This document shows, one piece after another, positions 1 to 10,166 of a stretch of DNA of 64,000 bases. A model generated the notes under the pieces. That model had not been told where the DNA came from and searched no databases. It saw only the letters and a program-made list of their open reading frames with translations. The position numbers and the translations under genes are program-made. Source of the stretch: Mantis religiosa (taxonomy: Eukaryota > Arthropoda > Insecta > Mantodea > Mantidae); NCBI GenBank assembly GCA_030765055.1, contig CM060947.1:59670235-59734234 (forward strand), read 5' to 3'. The stretch's first letter is position 1. Each line of letters opens with the position of its first letter.

Positions 1-254
1 CCTACTGAATAAAACATGTATCAATTATTTGTTTAGCATCTTTTGTGCTGTTTCCTTTTTCACAACAGCTGGCAGTTTGACAATTAAAGGAGTAACAACT
101 AGAAAATTGAATGTATAGCTTGTACTTTCTGGCTGACAGTCTCTCTTCCCCAATCTTAAGTTCTACAGCAGACCTCCCACTCTTCTGCCATTCAACATAC
201 CCTGGAATGTTTCCAGATATGCTCTTCTTTCTGCTATACTGTATGTCAGACTTC
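1..254. other. Host flank, no gene recognised
   Basis: AT-rich unique-looking sequence with no recognisable protein or RNA. It ends with a 13-bp target-site copy, TATGTCAGACTTC (242-254), repeated at 8886-8898 on the far side of the Jockey insertion. Confidence 0.5.
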
Positions 255-554
255 GCTCGCTCGCTCGCAGATACTGGTAGGCTTGTGTTAGCCTGAAGAT
301 TGTTGCTGTGTGCCCACCCAGGATAGGGTTTAACCACAGATAGGATTTTCTTTTCGGGATGGGTTAGGATGACTGTTTTTATTTGAGGATGGTGGAATGC
401 ATATGAGGTAGCTTATTGACTCCTCTAAAAGGATAGAATGCTATCACTAGCACCCTGGCGTAGAAAGAATTATTTTATTTTAGTTTGAAATGAATTTTGA
501 CTGAATTTTTGACTGAATTTTTGTTTAATTTTGAGACCAACAACTCTTGGTAGA

Positions 555-1239
555 TTATGGGAGCTCAGCTTTTGCTGCTGCTGGAAATGCTCCGTGGTTA
601 CCTCGGATGCCCGCAAGCCATGCGGGGGACCCGGAATAGACGGCGACGACGTCTTGTGGGATCATAATCACCAAGAGACCGAACCAGGGCACTTCTGTGC
701 AAGGGTAACTGTGCGTATAATTTGGTAGCCCGGCGTCTAATTTCATCTTCCACGTATGGAAGACCCGAGGCTTCATGGAGGAACCTTACTGGGAAGAATC
801 GGCCTACTGAATAGATGGACCTAAGTCCTCTATTCTGAGCGCGTTGAAGGTATGCCAGCCAGGAATCTGCGGCCATGCCCCAGACCTCGCAGGCATATAG
901 CATCAACGGGACTATAAGAGCCCGAAAAAGGTATAGCTCTACGCGGACTGGCATCGATCGAGAACCCAGCATAGGATACAGGGAAGCAATAGCTCCCTGA
1001 ACCCTCGCCGATAGTTCCCTGATGTGTCGACGGAAAGTCAGACCCTTGTCTAGCTCTACTCCCAGGTATTTGATAGAGGGTACCCATTCTATTCTTCGGC
1101 CTCTAAAATGGAAATCCGGGCAGTCTGCGGGGGTGTGGCACTTGGTGAATAGAATAGCGTGGCTTTTGTCCGGGTTAACGGACATCCGCCAACGCCTGCA
1201 CCACTCTTGTGTGAGACGGAGGTGTCTTTGTATTGGGTT
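555..1239 (-). pseudogene. Jockey-like ORF2, RT C-terminal part
   Basis: This continues the Jockey ORF2 on the other side of A1. The target copy at 1227-1239 reads NPIQ on the minus strand and runs on into the RT thumb region, with VNPDKSHAILF and YLGVELDKGLTFRRHI typical of the segment after the YADD motif. The long frame closes at 598. A further Jockey-like reading in another frame runs to about 555, implying a frameshift near 600. Together with 7013-8885 this rebuilds one disrupted polymerase gene. Confidence 0.8.
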
Positions 1240-1694
1240 CCCCCCAGGGGCCTACTTCGGTAGGTACGGGTTTGGCGAACCCGGGGTCCCGAGCCAACAG
1301 TCTCCCTCGTGTGGGCTCCTCTTCGTGGCTGAGGGAGACGGTCAACAGGCCCACCCGCGTGTAGGCCGTGCGTGGAGACCCGTGTCGGTGGAAAGGTTAG
1401 TCCTGGTGGTTGAGGGATGCGTATCTGAGCTCGTAACAGTCTTTTTCTGAATTCGGGGAGGGTACGCATTACTAATACACTACTTTGGCTTCTGCTTCGC
1501 CTAAACGGGAGGTTAGGGACTAACCCACCCCTAATCAATCGGCCAGGACTAGGTATTGTACCGACCTCCAGGGTGAGTGGGACGGCGAGCTCGCTATATC
1601 CCCTGTGTAGCCCTGTCATCCCAGTGGGATGACCCCTTGTTGGGCTCCGTGGTGGGTGGGGAGCACTGGGGGATGAATTTTTTCGCCAACTCTC
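1240..1694 (+). promoter_or_regulatory. Family A 5' UTR with structured RNA modules
   Basis: This GC-rich leader is nearly identical in A1-A5 and begins at the exact insertion boundary. Visible structures, in order: a UUCG-capped hairpin (CCTAC-TTCG-GTAGG, near 1250), a second hairpin (GGGTT...AACCC), and an enclosing GGGG/TCCC pairing. A 9-bp stem GTCTCCCTC/GAGGGAGAC follows (about 1302-1342), and near 1613-1632 a GTCATCCC/GGGATGAC stem. In non-LTR elements this leader usually holds the internal promoter and translation signals, though I see no defined promoter motif. An open antisense frame crosses it in every copy but has no recognisable product. Confidence 0.65.
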
Positions 1695-3116
1695 ATGTCA
1701 AACCTTCATCAAAAATCTAATGAAAAAAATTGTAGCAATGGAAAAGAAGTAGCCGAGTCTTGTGGTCCTCGCTACTTGGTAATCAGTCGAACTGAAGAAG
1801 GCCAAAAGTTTACGACCGTTAACCCCTTTACCATCCAGAGGGGATTAGACAAAATTGCTGGTGCGGTGAAATCTTGTATACGGTCGCGAAATGGCACGCT
1901 CCTAGTCGAGGCGCAATCTAACGCCCAGGCGGCATCGTTGTTGAAGGCGACCATGCTAGGGAGTTATCCTATATCCGTTACTGTACATAAGACCCTGAAC
2001 TCCTCGCGTGGGGTGGTAAACACCCGTGCGTTGGACGGTATGTCCAACGAGGAGATTCAGGAGAACCTGAGAGACCAGGGAGTCATAAGTGTGTACCGAG
2101 TGCAGCGCAGAGAAGGTGGGGAATTGTTGCCTACTCGTACCCTGTTCCTTACTTTTGATAGGGTAGATCTTCCTCAAAAGATTAAGGCAGGATACGAGAG
2201 TATTGAGGTTAGGCCCTATATACCAAACCCCCTGCGGTGCTACAAGTGTCAGCGTTATGGTCACACTAGTCAACTGTGTAACGGATCTCCAGCATGCGTG
2301 AACTGTGGTTTGGCTTTACACGAGGGTGAGTGCTCCTCGCCCATTAAATGCATAAACTGTGCCGGGGAGCATCCATCTAGCTCCAAAGACTGCCCACGTT
2401 TTGTGGAAGAAAAGGCAATACAGGAGATCCGGGTTAAGGAGAAGGTTTCCTTCTCGGACGCCCGGAAGCTCCTGCGTACTCGCTTGCCCTCCGTTCCTAG
2501 GTCCGGTACTTATAGCTCTGTTTTGGCTAAACCGGTTCCTAGGAAAGAAATTGCAACGCAAACCTGCGGTGCAGGGGAGCCTACCATCTCCGATAGAGTT
2601 CTTGTCCCGACACAAGTACGGCAGTCCACAACTCCATCACCAGCGTCGGCAAATACATCGCCTAAACGGACGAAGGAAGCTAAAACCTCAGCCCCGTCCC
2701 AAGTCAAACCGTCGACTTCTACAAGGAAATATGAAAGGCCTGTAATATACGATCCGCCGCCTAAAGAATTTAAGACCAGTTACCAAAGGACAGATTTCCT
2801 GAAAGATTCGACCCGTACCCCCAGGAAGAAGAAAACCTCTAGAGCATCCCGAAGCTCCTCTTCTGAAGAGCTTTCTGGTGATGAATCGGATCGACGACTG
2901 TCATCTTCGTCGATCCCTGTGTCCAATAAGTTTGAAGCTCTCGAACCTAAGTTCTCTTTAGGGAAAGGGGCTTCATCCGCCGAAGAGATGGACCTAGAGG
3001 ATACTGACCCCAGAACGGCAACCAAAAAGCGCTAGGATAAACCTGCAGAAAAAGGTATTAGCCCTACGCCTAAGAAAAAGGGTAAGCTGATTCGACCACC
3101 GTTAAAGTCGGTTTAA
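1695..3116 (+). pseudogene. A1 ORF1, gag-like zinc-knuckle protein, nonsense near C-terminus
   Basis: ORF1 proteins of this kind bind element RNA and chaperone it during target-primed reverse transcription. An N-terminal folded region (about residues 20-165) precedes three knuckles: CYKCQRYGHTSQLC, then CVNC...HEGEC, then CINCAGEH...DC, at about residues 180-235. A Ser/Pro/Lys-rich tail ends in a basic KKKGKLIRPP stretch. A CAG-to-TAG change at 3033-3035 removes the last 27 residues, while the ancestral stop is TAA at 3114-3116. The start ATG sits just after the 5' UTR and matches A5. Confidence 0.9.
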
Positions 3117-3153
3117 TGTAGACCACCTTTTACAACCTATCTCCATAGTTCCA

Positions 3154-6100
3154 ATGGCTATCCTCCAATGGAACATGCGGGGTTTAAGAACACATCGACC
3201 AGAACTGGAACTTTTGCTCAGTAAGCATAACCCCTTAGTGGTTTGCTTACAAGAGACTAGGCTACGACCGCAAGATAAGTTTAAAATTCGACGCTACACA
3301 CCACTGCGGTGTGATATTGACACAGAAGAGGGCATTCCTGCTCACGGGGGCACTATGATGCTCCTCAGGGATGACATATTTGTAGACCCGGTACAGCTGT
3401 AATCTGATATACAATCTGTAGCTGTAAGGATTAAGCTGCGAACCATGGAATTTTGCATTTGCAATGTATATCTCCCGCCATCAGATGACCTCTCGTTAAT
3501 TGACCTTGAAGATCTGGTTTCCCAACTTTCAACACCATTTCTAATAGTTGGAGACTTTAATGCCCATCACCCACTATGGGGTTCAACTCGGGCATGTTCG
3601 AGAGGCCACCTCATTGCAAAATTCTTGGAGAGCAATAGCTTGGTTCTCCTGAAATCCGGAGAGCCAACGCTCCTCTCAGACGCTTATAACACCTATTCGC
3701 ACATCGATTTGGCAGTATGTTCATCCCAGTTAGCAGTTTCATTGCAGTGGAATGTCATCTCTGATTTACATTCCAGCGACCACTTCCCATGTCTTCTTAG
3801 TCTCTTAGCACACGATGTGTCTACCCCACGCAACCCTAGATGGCGCTTTGATCGTGCCAACTGGAACCTTTACACCCAGTTGGCTGTCTTTGATTACAAT
3901 GAGCACGATTCTGTGAATGATCTGGTCGATCATCTCACAGAGACAATTCTTTCCGCTGCAGAAGAGTCTATTCCACGTTCGGCCACCCAACGTGGTCGAC
4001 TTCCTGTCCCGTGGTGGAACAACGACTGCCGGAATGCTATTCGTGCTCGTAGACGTGCTCTACGGGTATTTCAACGACACCCTACCCTAAGTAATGTAAT
4101 TGAGTACAAGAAAGCGCGTGCACAGTCTAGGCAAATAATTAAGGATAGCAAAAAGATCTCATGGAACAACTTTGTCTCATCTTTTAACAGATGGACACCA
4201 TCGTCTGTTGTATGGGATAGGTTAAGGCGCGTGGCCGGAAAATCAACCCACTTGCCAATCGTTGGTCTGAAAACACCTGCAGGAGTTGTTGTTGATCCGT
4301 TTGTCGTGGCTAACACCTTCGGCTGTGCTTTCGCTCAGGTGTCTAGCTCAAGTAATTATGCTCCTGAGTTTATCTCAATTAAGACTCAGGTACAATCTCA
4401 AGGTTTCGTGTTTAGTTCCAGAAACCTTGAAGATTATAACCGCCTCTTCACCTTGGCGGAGTTAGAACACGCTCTTTCATCATCGCGACTGACAGCACCA
4501 GGACCGGACGGAATCCACGTTCAAATGTTACAACATCTCTCACCTGAAGGTAAGGCTTACCTGCTCGAGGTCTATAACCGTGTTTGGGTTGATGCCACGT
4601 TTCCGGACAAGTGGCGAGAAGCCACCATTATACCTATCTTGAAAGCTGGCAAGGACCGTCACCTCCCTTCTAGCTACCGTCCTATTTCCCTCACCAGTTG
4701 CGTCTGCAAGGTGATGGAACGCATGATAAATGGGCGGTTGGTATGGTGGCTGGAAACGCACAACCTACTGAATAACATCCAGTGCGGTTTTCGACGACGC
4801 CGTTCAACAGTGGATCATCTTGTGTCCATGTCGACACAGATTATGAACGGATTTCTTAAAAACTGTCAAACAGTCGGAATATTTTTTGACCTCGAAAAGG
4901 CTTATGATACGTGTTGGCGTGCAGGGTTGCTACGTACTCTGCACACCTGGAATATACGTGGACGCCTACCACTCTTCCTTCAGGAATTCTTGAAAGACCG
5001 CGTATTCCGAGTAAGGGTTGGCTCGGCTCTTTCGAACCTTTTCGTTCAAGAGAACGGTCTACCACAGGGATCGGTGCTAAGTGTTACATTGTTTGCTATT
5101 GCGATTAATTCTATCTCGAAATGTATACCTCCGGGGGTCTCGTCAAGCCTATTCGTAGATGACTTTGCCGTCTACTGTACATCTCAGCGCACTTCGTTTA
5201 TAGAGCGCCGTCTTCAAACCACCTTGGACAACCTTAAGGTTTGGAGTTTAAAGAACGGCTTCCGATTCTCTGCTGAGAAAACCATCTGTGTTAACTTCTG
5301 GCGTCAGCGGAGTCGACTACCTCCAAGGCTCCGGCTAGGCGCTGATCTACTACCTTTTGCAGATGAGACGAGGTTCCTTGGATTGATATTTGATAGAAAA
5401 CTTAGTTATTCGTCGCATATAGCACAACTGAAAGCACGATGTGACCGATCTTTAAATATCTTGCGGGTACTAAGTGGAAAATCGTGGGGAGCGGACCGTA
5501 CAGTGTTATTGCGACTGTATCGCACACTTATCCGTTCCAAATTAGATTATGGTAGTATCGTTTATGGCTCAGCACGACCATCTGTGCTGAAGAGATTAGA
5601 CACAGTCCATAATTGTGGCATACGTATAGCAGTTGGGGCATTTCCAACGAGCCGAGTTATAAGCCTGTATGCTGAGTCTGCAGAACCTCCTTTGCAGTAC
5701 AGGCGCAACATGCTATTAGCAAATTATGGCTGTGGACTTAATTGCATGCCCACACATCCAACGTTTACGCCGTTCTTTAACACCTTCATGGACGTGCGTT
5801 ATAGGAACACTTCTATTAAACCAAAGCCACCTGGTTTTCGTTTCCGGGAGCTCCTTAGACATCTTAATACTGAAATGCCCAAGATGTATCCTAGGGGGGA
5901 GAGGACATACCCTCCTTGGTTGTGCAGAGCGTCCCACGTTGATCTGGGCATGACCACACATGATAAATCTACCATGTCTATGTCTAGTATCCGCATATGC
6001 TTTTTAGAATTTTTATCGCGATACCAGGACCATATTAAAATTTACACCGATGGGTCCAAGATTTCAGATGGCGTTGGTTGTGCTTACGTGTGTGGAACCG

Positions 6101-6837
6101 AACCCTATACATTCGGATTCCACACTAGCACTTCCATTTTTACCGCAGAGCTCTATGCAATATACCGGGCCATTTTACACGTACGTCGACGAAAGTTGGG
6201 GAACTGCTTAATCCTGAGTGATTCCCTCAGTGCACTTCAAAGCCTACGGCAGCTGTACAACTACCACCCTATTGTGCAGCGGATACAGGATGCCCTCCAC
6301 GTTTTACACGCTTCTGGTGTTAGCGTGGTGTGTGCATGGATCCCTGGTCACGTAGGCTTGCGGGGGAATGAAATGGCGGATTCGGCAGCCAAGACGGCTA
6401 CCACGAAGCCCAGGGTTCGTCTACCATGTGTGACATCGGAAGATTTTAGGGCCGTATTGCGGAGAGCTGTGCAAACCTGCTGGCAGGAAGAGTGGTCCGC
6501 TCTCCGCAATAATAAACTTAGATCAGTCAAGGAACTTCCGATTCCCTGGGTGACCTCCTGTCGGTCATCTCGCCGCGAGGAGGTGATTTTAGCTCGGTTG
6601 CGCATTGGGCATTCTTATTTTAGCCACAGCTTTTTATTGAATAGGACTCCCGTTCCCGTTTACCCACTGTGCAGTGCTGAACTGACTGTCCGTCACTTGC
6701 TTTTAGATTGTTTTAGCTTGGCACGTCTCCGCAGGTCTCTCCAGCTGCCGGCCAGCTTGGCGGAGATCCTCGCGGATGACGAAACGGCGGTGAGCAAAGT
6801 TTTAGCGTTTGTTTCAGCTGTGGATTTTAGATTTTAA
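3154..6837 (+). pseudogene. A1 ORF2: endonuclease-RT-RNase H with one stop
   Basis: This polyprotein would nick DNA, reverse transcribe the element RNA and degrade the RNA template strand. The order is: APE-type endonuclease (LQET, GDFNAHHPLWGS, SSDHFPCL), RT (YRPISLTSC, DLEKAYD, FVDDFAVYC), RNase H (YTDGSK, AELYAI, SDSLSAL, WIPGHVGLRGNEMAD), and a final Cys/His cluster in which A1 reads YPLC. A single TAA at 3400-3402 interrupts residue 83, and the same frame continues to 6837. The same stop is present in A2 at 42953. RT motif B reads GLPQGSV where siblings have GVPQGSV. Confidence 0.9.
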
Positions 6838-6960
6838 CCTCAATAATTCTTTTTTCCTTTTTGAAATATATATATGTGTGTGCAGTTTTAATGGATTTAT
6901 AGATAAAATATATTTTTAGAAATGTTTATATCTGCCTTTTGCCATGACTTGTTTTTTAAA

Positions 6961-7012
6961 GGGCGCTGATGACCGCCGTAGTTGAGCGCCCCTATACACA
7001 TCATCATCATCA
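6961..7012 (+). promoter_or_regulatory. Family A 3' hairpin and (CAT)n tail
   Basis: GGGCGC, a loop beginning TGATGACC and ending GTTGA, then GCGCCC, followed about 10 nt later by CATCATCAT at the insertion boundary. Equivalent hairpins lie at 30864-30894, 31999-32029, 46454-46484 and 61320-61350. By position it is a candidate recognition structure for the element's own RT. Confidence 0.7.
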
Positions 7013-8885
7013 TTTGTATTGGGTTGAAGGGTCTGCGAATATGTCTGTCTTCGCAGAAGAGCAGCACGTCGTCAGCATATTGTGCCATTTCGACGCGCGG
7101 CCTGTTGGGAAGTCTGCCATGTATACACTAAATAGTGTGGGAGATAATACAGAGCCTTCTGGGACTCCGCCTCTCACGGGTCTCAGAGTAGATGTTTTCC
7201 CCGCAACTGTGACTTTAAAAGTGCGATGTTTTAGGAAGCTGTGTAAGATGTTGATTAATTGGTTTGGTAGGCCCAGGTGGATAAGCTTGTGAAGGAGTCC
7301 GGTGTGCCAGGTTGTAGAGAAAGCCTTCTCGACGTCCAAAGACACTGCTGCCGTGAACGCCTGTTCCTGGAAACCCAGGGCAGCCGTCTCCACGACTCGC
7401 AGCAGCTGTTGGACTGTCGAGTGCCCCGGACGAAATCCAAATTGATAAGCAGGTATGGCTTGAATGTCACCCAATACTGGGGACAGACGGGTGAGAATTA
7501 TCCTCTCGAGGACTTTCGAGAGCGTGGATAGCAGACTAATGGAACGGTAATTGGAAGGGTGCACCGGGTCCTTTCTTGGCCTCAATATGCAGATCACTCT
7601 GGCCTCCCTCCACTCGCGTGGAAAGTGACCGAGAGCTAGGCACACATTGAAGACCTTTGTCAAGAACAGCACGGCGTTGAAAGGAAGATGACGGAGCATG
7701 AGTGGGGTAAGCCCATCAGGTCCCGCCGCCTTCTTAGGTTTGAGTCGCTGCAAAGCGCCTTGGACTTCACTAGGACGGACTATGGGTAGTCGGTCCGCAT
7801 CCTCCGGGGGTCGGCGAAAATATCGACGTACCTCCCTTCGGACACGTTCCGAAAAGATATCGTCCTGAGGGTTTTCTCTGGGGCCCATTGTACGCTCAAG
7901 GTAATCCGCAAATACATCTGCCTTGGATTTAGGATCATAGGCCAGACCCCGTGTACCCTGCAATGGGGAGTGGTATTGACCTCGGCGGTTTCTGAGAGTC
8001 TTTGCAATCCTCCACACGTCGCCTTCCTCTACACGCAACCTGGCCGTTGTGTCCTCCCACGCTCGTACTCTGTGCTCCCGTAGGCGAACACTGACCTGAC
8101 GACGAAGTCGTCTAAGTAGCGCGCGATTATGCGGCGTGCGGTGACGCTGGTAGAGTCTCCTCGCCGCCCAAGAACGGCGGATCAGTAGGACGATGTCCAG
8201 GGGAAGGATATCCGGGTGTAAAGGAGCGTCAGCATAAACTGTCAGATTATTGGCAGTTCGCGTGACTATGGAGGTGAAAGATGAGACCGCAGCCTCGAGG
8301 GTGCGGATGCTCTGAATCCTGGGGTTTGATGGTATGGAGGTGCGGAGGCAGTTTCTTACGCCTTCCCAGTCGACCTCTCGTGTTTGAATCGAGAGGTCAT
8401 GACTGGCAACCCTAGTATTGATCTCTGTCAATACTGGATTATGATCTGAGTGGAGTGCGTTTAGTGAGGTGAGAGTGAGGTGAAATGGGAAATGCTTGGT
8501 GATAGCGAAGTCGATGACCGAAGCCAGCCCTCCACCTCGCGGGTGATGAGTGGGTTGCCAGGGACCCTGTACTTGTAGTTGTGGGTCCGCATCTATAAGA
8601 CGGATTATTTCGTTGCCTCTTGCATCTCGGCGTCTGCAATGCCATCGCTCGTGCTTGGCATTGAAGTCGCCCGCCATGATAACCCTAGGGTGCAGAGCTA
8701 GGATGGATTGGTAGTCGTTCCTTACGAATAACCTACCCGGAGGATGGTAAATGGATACCAGCATGACTTCAGATCCGCCGAGGTCTAGACACACTGCCGT
8801 AGCCTCTAAGGATTGAAGAGGAGGAAGTTGGAAAGGTCTGTGGACCACATTTTGCCTCACGAGCACCGCCGTGCCTCCGCCAGGT
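7013..8885 (-). pseudogene. Jockey-like ORF2, endonuclease and RT first part
   Basis: It would nick target DNA and copy element RNA by target-primed reverse transcription. Reading leftwards from 8885, the endonuclease enters at a GGGTAVLVR-type segment, followed by GDFNAKHERWH and SDHNPVL. The RT has YRSISLLSTLSKVLERII, FGFRPGHSTVQQL, a motif A with the leading catalytic Asp (SLDVEKAF, then S where D is usual), and GVPEGSVLSPTLF. A frameshift lies near 7088: the YADD motif (QYADDVLLFC) is in another frame. The N-terminus is missing. The coding sequence stops at A1 in the codons for NPIQ and resumes at 1239. Confidence 0.85.
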
Positions 8886-8898
8886 TATGTCAGACTTC

Positions 8899-9048
8899 TT
8901 TAATTCTGATGTAAACATCTGAGAGAGAAGAGAGGCAGTGATAGTGAACAGATGACCATTAGGGCTGATTGGTCAGGGAAAGTAATTTACATACCTTTAC
9001 GTATCTTCCCTAACCCAACCAACAGCCTAGCATGCTCTGCTACCAATT
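8899..9048. other. Host-like spacer
   Basis: Unique-looking sequence between the Jockey target duplication and the inverted repeat. I see nothing that I can name. Confidence 0.4.
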
Positions 9049-9622
9049 TGTGCGGGCCAACCCAGGGTCATGGGATTAAATTGAAATCATACGCCTTTAT
9101 CAGAACCTTAACATGGATTTATTTTCTCGTTTGTTCTTTCTGCTACACTTTGCATAGACCAACCAGACAGATAAAGGTAACTATATACTTCTGGTCCCGA
9201 ATCTGGGAGAAAGAGCCCCAAAAATCACACGGCTCACCAAAAGACCAATTATGAAAAAAAAACCTTTCGCGGTCGGTCAACTGGTTATGTGTAAATCTTT
9301 CCCTATAAGTTCGCGTAAGGACGCTTTTGCTGCTAAATTAGCTCTGCGTTACTCTGGCCCCTATAAGATCATTAACATTTTTAAGGGCGTGTCCGTTACT
9401 CTGGAGCACTGTAAAACCCATAATTGGTCTTTTGGTGAGCCGTGTGATTTTTGGGGCTCTTTGTCCCAGATTCGGGACCAGAAGTATATAGTTACCTTTA
9501 TCTGTCTGGTTGGTCTATGCAAAGTGTAGCAAAAGAACAAACGAGAAAATAAATCCATGTTAAGGTTCTGATAAAGGCGTATGATTTGAATTTAATCCCA
9601 TGACCCTGGGTTGGCCCGCACA
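9049..9622. repeat. Long inverted repeat (about 205-bp arms) around Gypsy-like integrase tail
   Basis: The left arm 9049-9253 is the reverse complement of 9419-9622 with only a few substitutions and one or two single-base indels by eye. The arms face each other across a 165-bp spacer, so a transcript would fold into a near-perfect long hairpin. The spacer plus the right arm encode the end of a retroelement integrase. This could be an inverted duplication of a Gypsy-type fragment or a foldback element. No terminal target duplication was found. Confidence 0.85.
9251..9529 (+). pseudogene. Gypsy-like integrase C-terminal fragment
   Basis: A short reading with FAVGQLVMCKSFPISS, then AAKLALRYSGPYKI, a pattern typical of the C-terminal DNA-binding region of Ty3/Gypsy integrases (a basic 'VGDLV...HPLS...AAKLAPR..GPY' segment). 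It has no upstream catalytic core. The reading crosses into the right arm of the inverted repeat, so the last residues may be the end of the original polyprotein or read-through. It is a remnant, not a working gene. Confidence 0.6.
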
Positions 9623-10166
9623 GGAATGAGCCCCGAATTTTACGCAAAGAGGCGATTTTTGCTTAAGAACAAGATACAATTCTAGCTGCTTCTATGCTAT
9701 AGAAAGTATATTACAATTGCAAATACACAACTAAATGGTTTGTAGTTCACTTCATTACACTAATTATTCGCATTTCGTAATTTATTTCCGCTTTGTGATC
9801 TGTCAAAAGAACCAGAATCGTTTGAAAGTAAGATTCCTTGTTTAGAACAGTGTTACCACTATCAGAGAGAAGGTGCTAAATCTTAAGTATTTGAGAGGCA
9901 CAGCAGCTTCTTGGATATGTAAGGAAAACATGGGGAGTCATTCGAAATACTATTAGTCACATAATTGATGCACATTTTTGATTTGGCGGCGGTGGTGGTA
10001 GTAGTAGTAGTTTTTTGTGCAGGGGAAAAATCTTTTAAAGACACCTAAGGCGAGTTGGATTTCCACCACCTAAAAACCCCTGCCTGAATCTAGAGAGCTT
10101 CTTCTCGGAACCACCCAGAAGGCATTACTTCAAGAAGGCGATTCAAGATGTTAGTGTAGGTCAAGT
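9623..10166. other. Gene-free stretch with trinucleotide runs
   Basis: AT-rich host-like sequence. At about 9985-10012 there is a short GGC/GGT/AGT trinucleotide run. I see no coding or RNA gene signal. Confidence 0.5.

Larger units (their letters stand above)
1240..7012 (+). mobile_element. A1: full-length family A retrotransposon
   Basis: A complete family A copy of 5773 bp inserted into the Jockey RT. The target-site duplication is TTTGTATTGGGTT at 1227-1239 and 7013-7025. It starts with six C's and AGGGGCC, has a 450-bp GC-rich 5' UTR, ORF1, ORF2 and a 3' UTR with a GGGCGC/GCGCCC hairpin at 6961-6991, and ends in (CAT)n. Family A resembles the RNase H-containing I-group of non-LTR elements. 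The copy carries one nonsense mutation in each ORF, so it is probably non-autonomous. Confidence 0.92.
255..8885 (-). mobile_element. Jockey-clade non-LTR element, 5'-truncated, split by A1
   Basis: A minus-strand non-LTR retrotransposon flanked by a 13-bp direct repeat (242-254 and 8886-8898). Without the 5.8-kb A1 insertion it is about 2.85 kb. It lacks the ORF1 region and the first part of the endonuclease, as expected from incomplete reverse transcription. It keeps endonuclease, reverse transcriptase and a 3' UTR. The 3' terminus (plus-strand 255-267) is a short GCGA-type tandem repeat, not poly(A). A second small repeat (three TTGACTGAATTTT-like units, about 493-525) lies in its 3' region. 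The clade assignment rests on Jockey-like wording of the endonuclease and RT motifs and the absence of RNase H. The exact 3' boundary follows from the duplication only. Confidence 0.8.

Noticed and set aside
2..337. Minus-strand 111-residue open frame as a gene
   Set aside because: It has no recognisable motif and overlaps the host flank and the probable Jockey 3' UTR. Likely chance.
1240..1300. Family A 5' end as an HDV-like ribozyme
   Set aside because: I could not place a P1 starting at the first base with the required order of P3, P1' and P4. It fits a simple multi-hairpin module better.
3805..4761. Minus-strand open frames repeated across every ORF2 copy
   Set aside because: They are shadows of ORF2 and recur only because ORF2 recurs.
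6961..6991. GGGCGC hairpins as bacterial-type terminators
   Set aside because: Eukaryotic retrotransposon context, no U-run directly after the stem, and the loop sequence is more conserved than a terminator would need.
7000..7012. CATCATCAT and CACTCACT tracts as independent microsatellites
   Set aside because: They sit exactly at element 3' ends beside target duplications, so they are element tails.
9985..10012. GGC/GGT/AGT run as a functional repeat or CRISPR-like array
   Set aside because: Short, imperfect trinucleotide run without spacers or neighbours.
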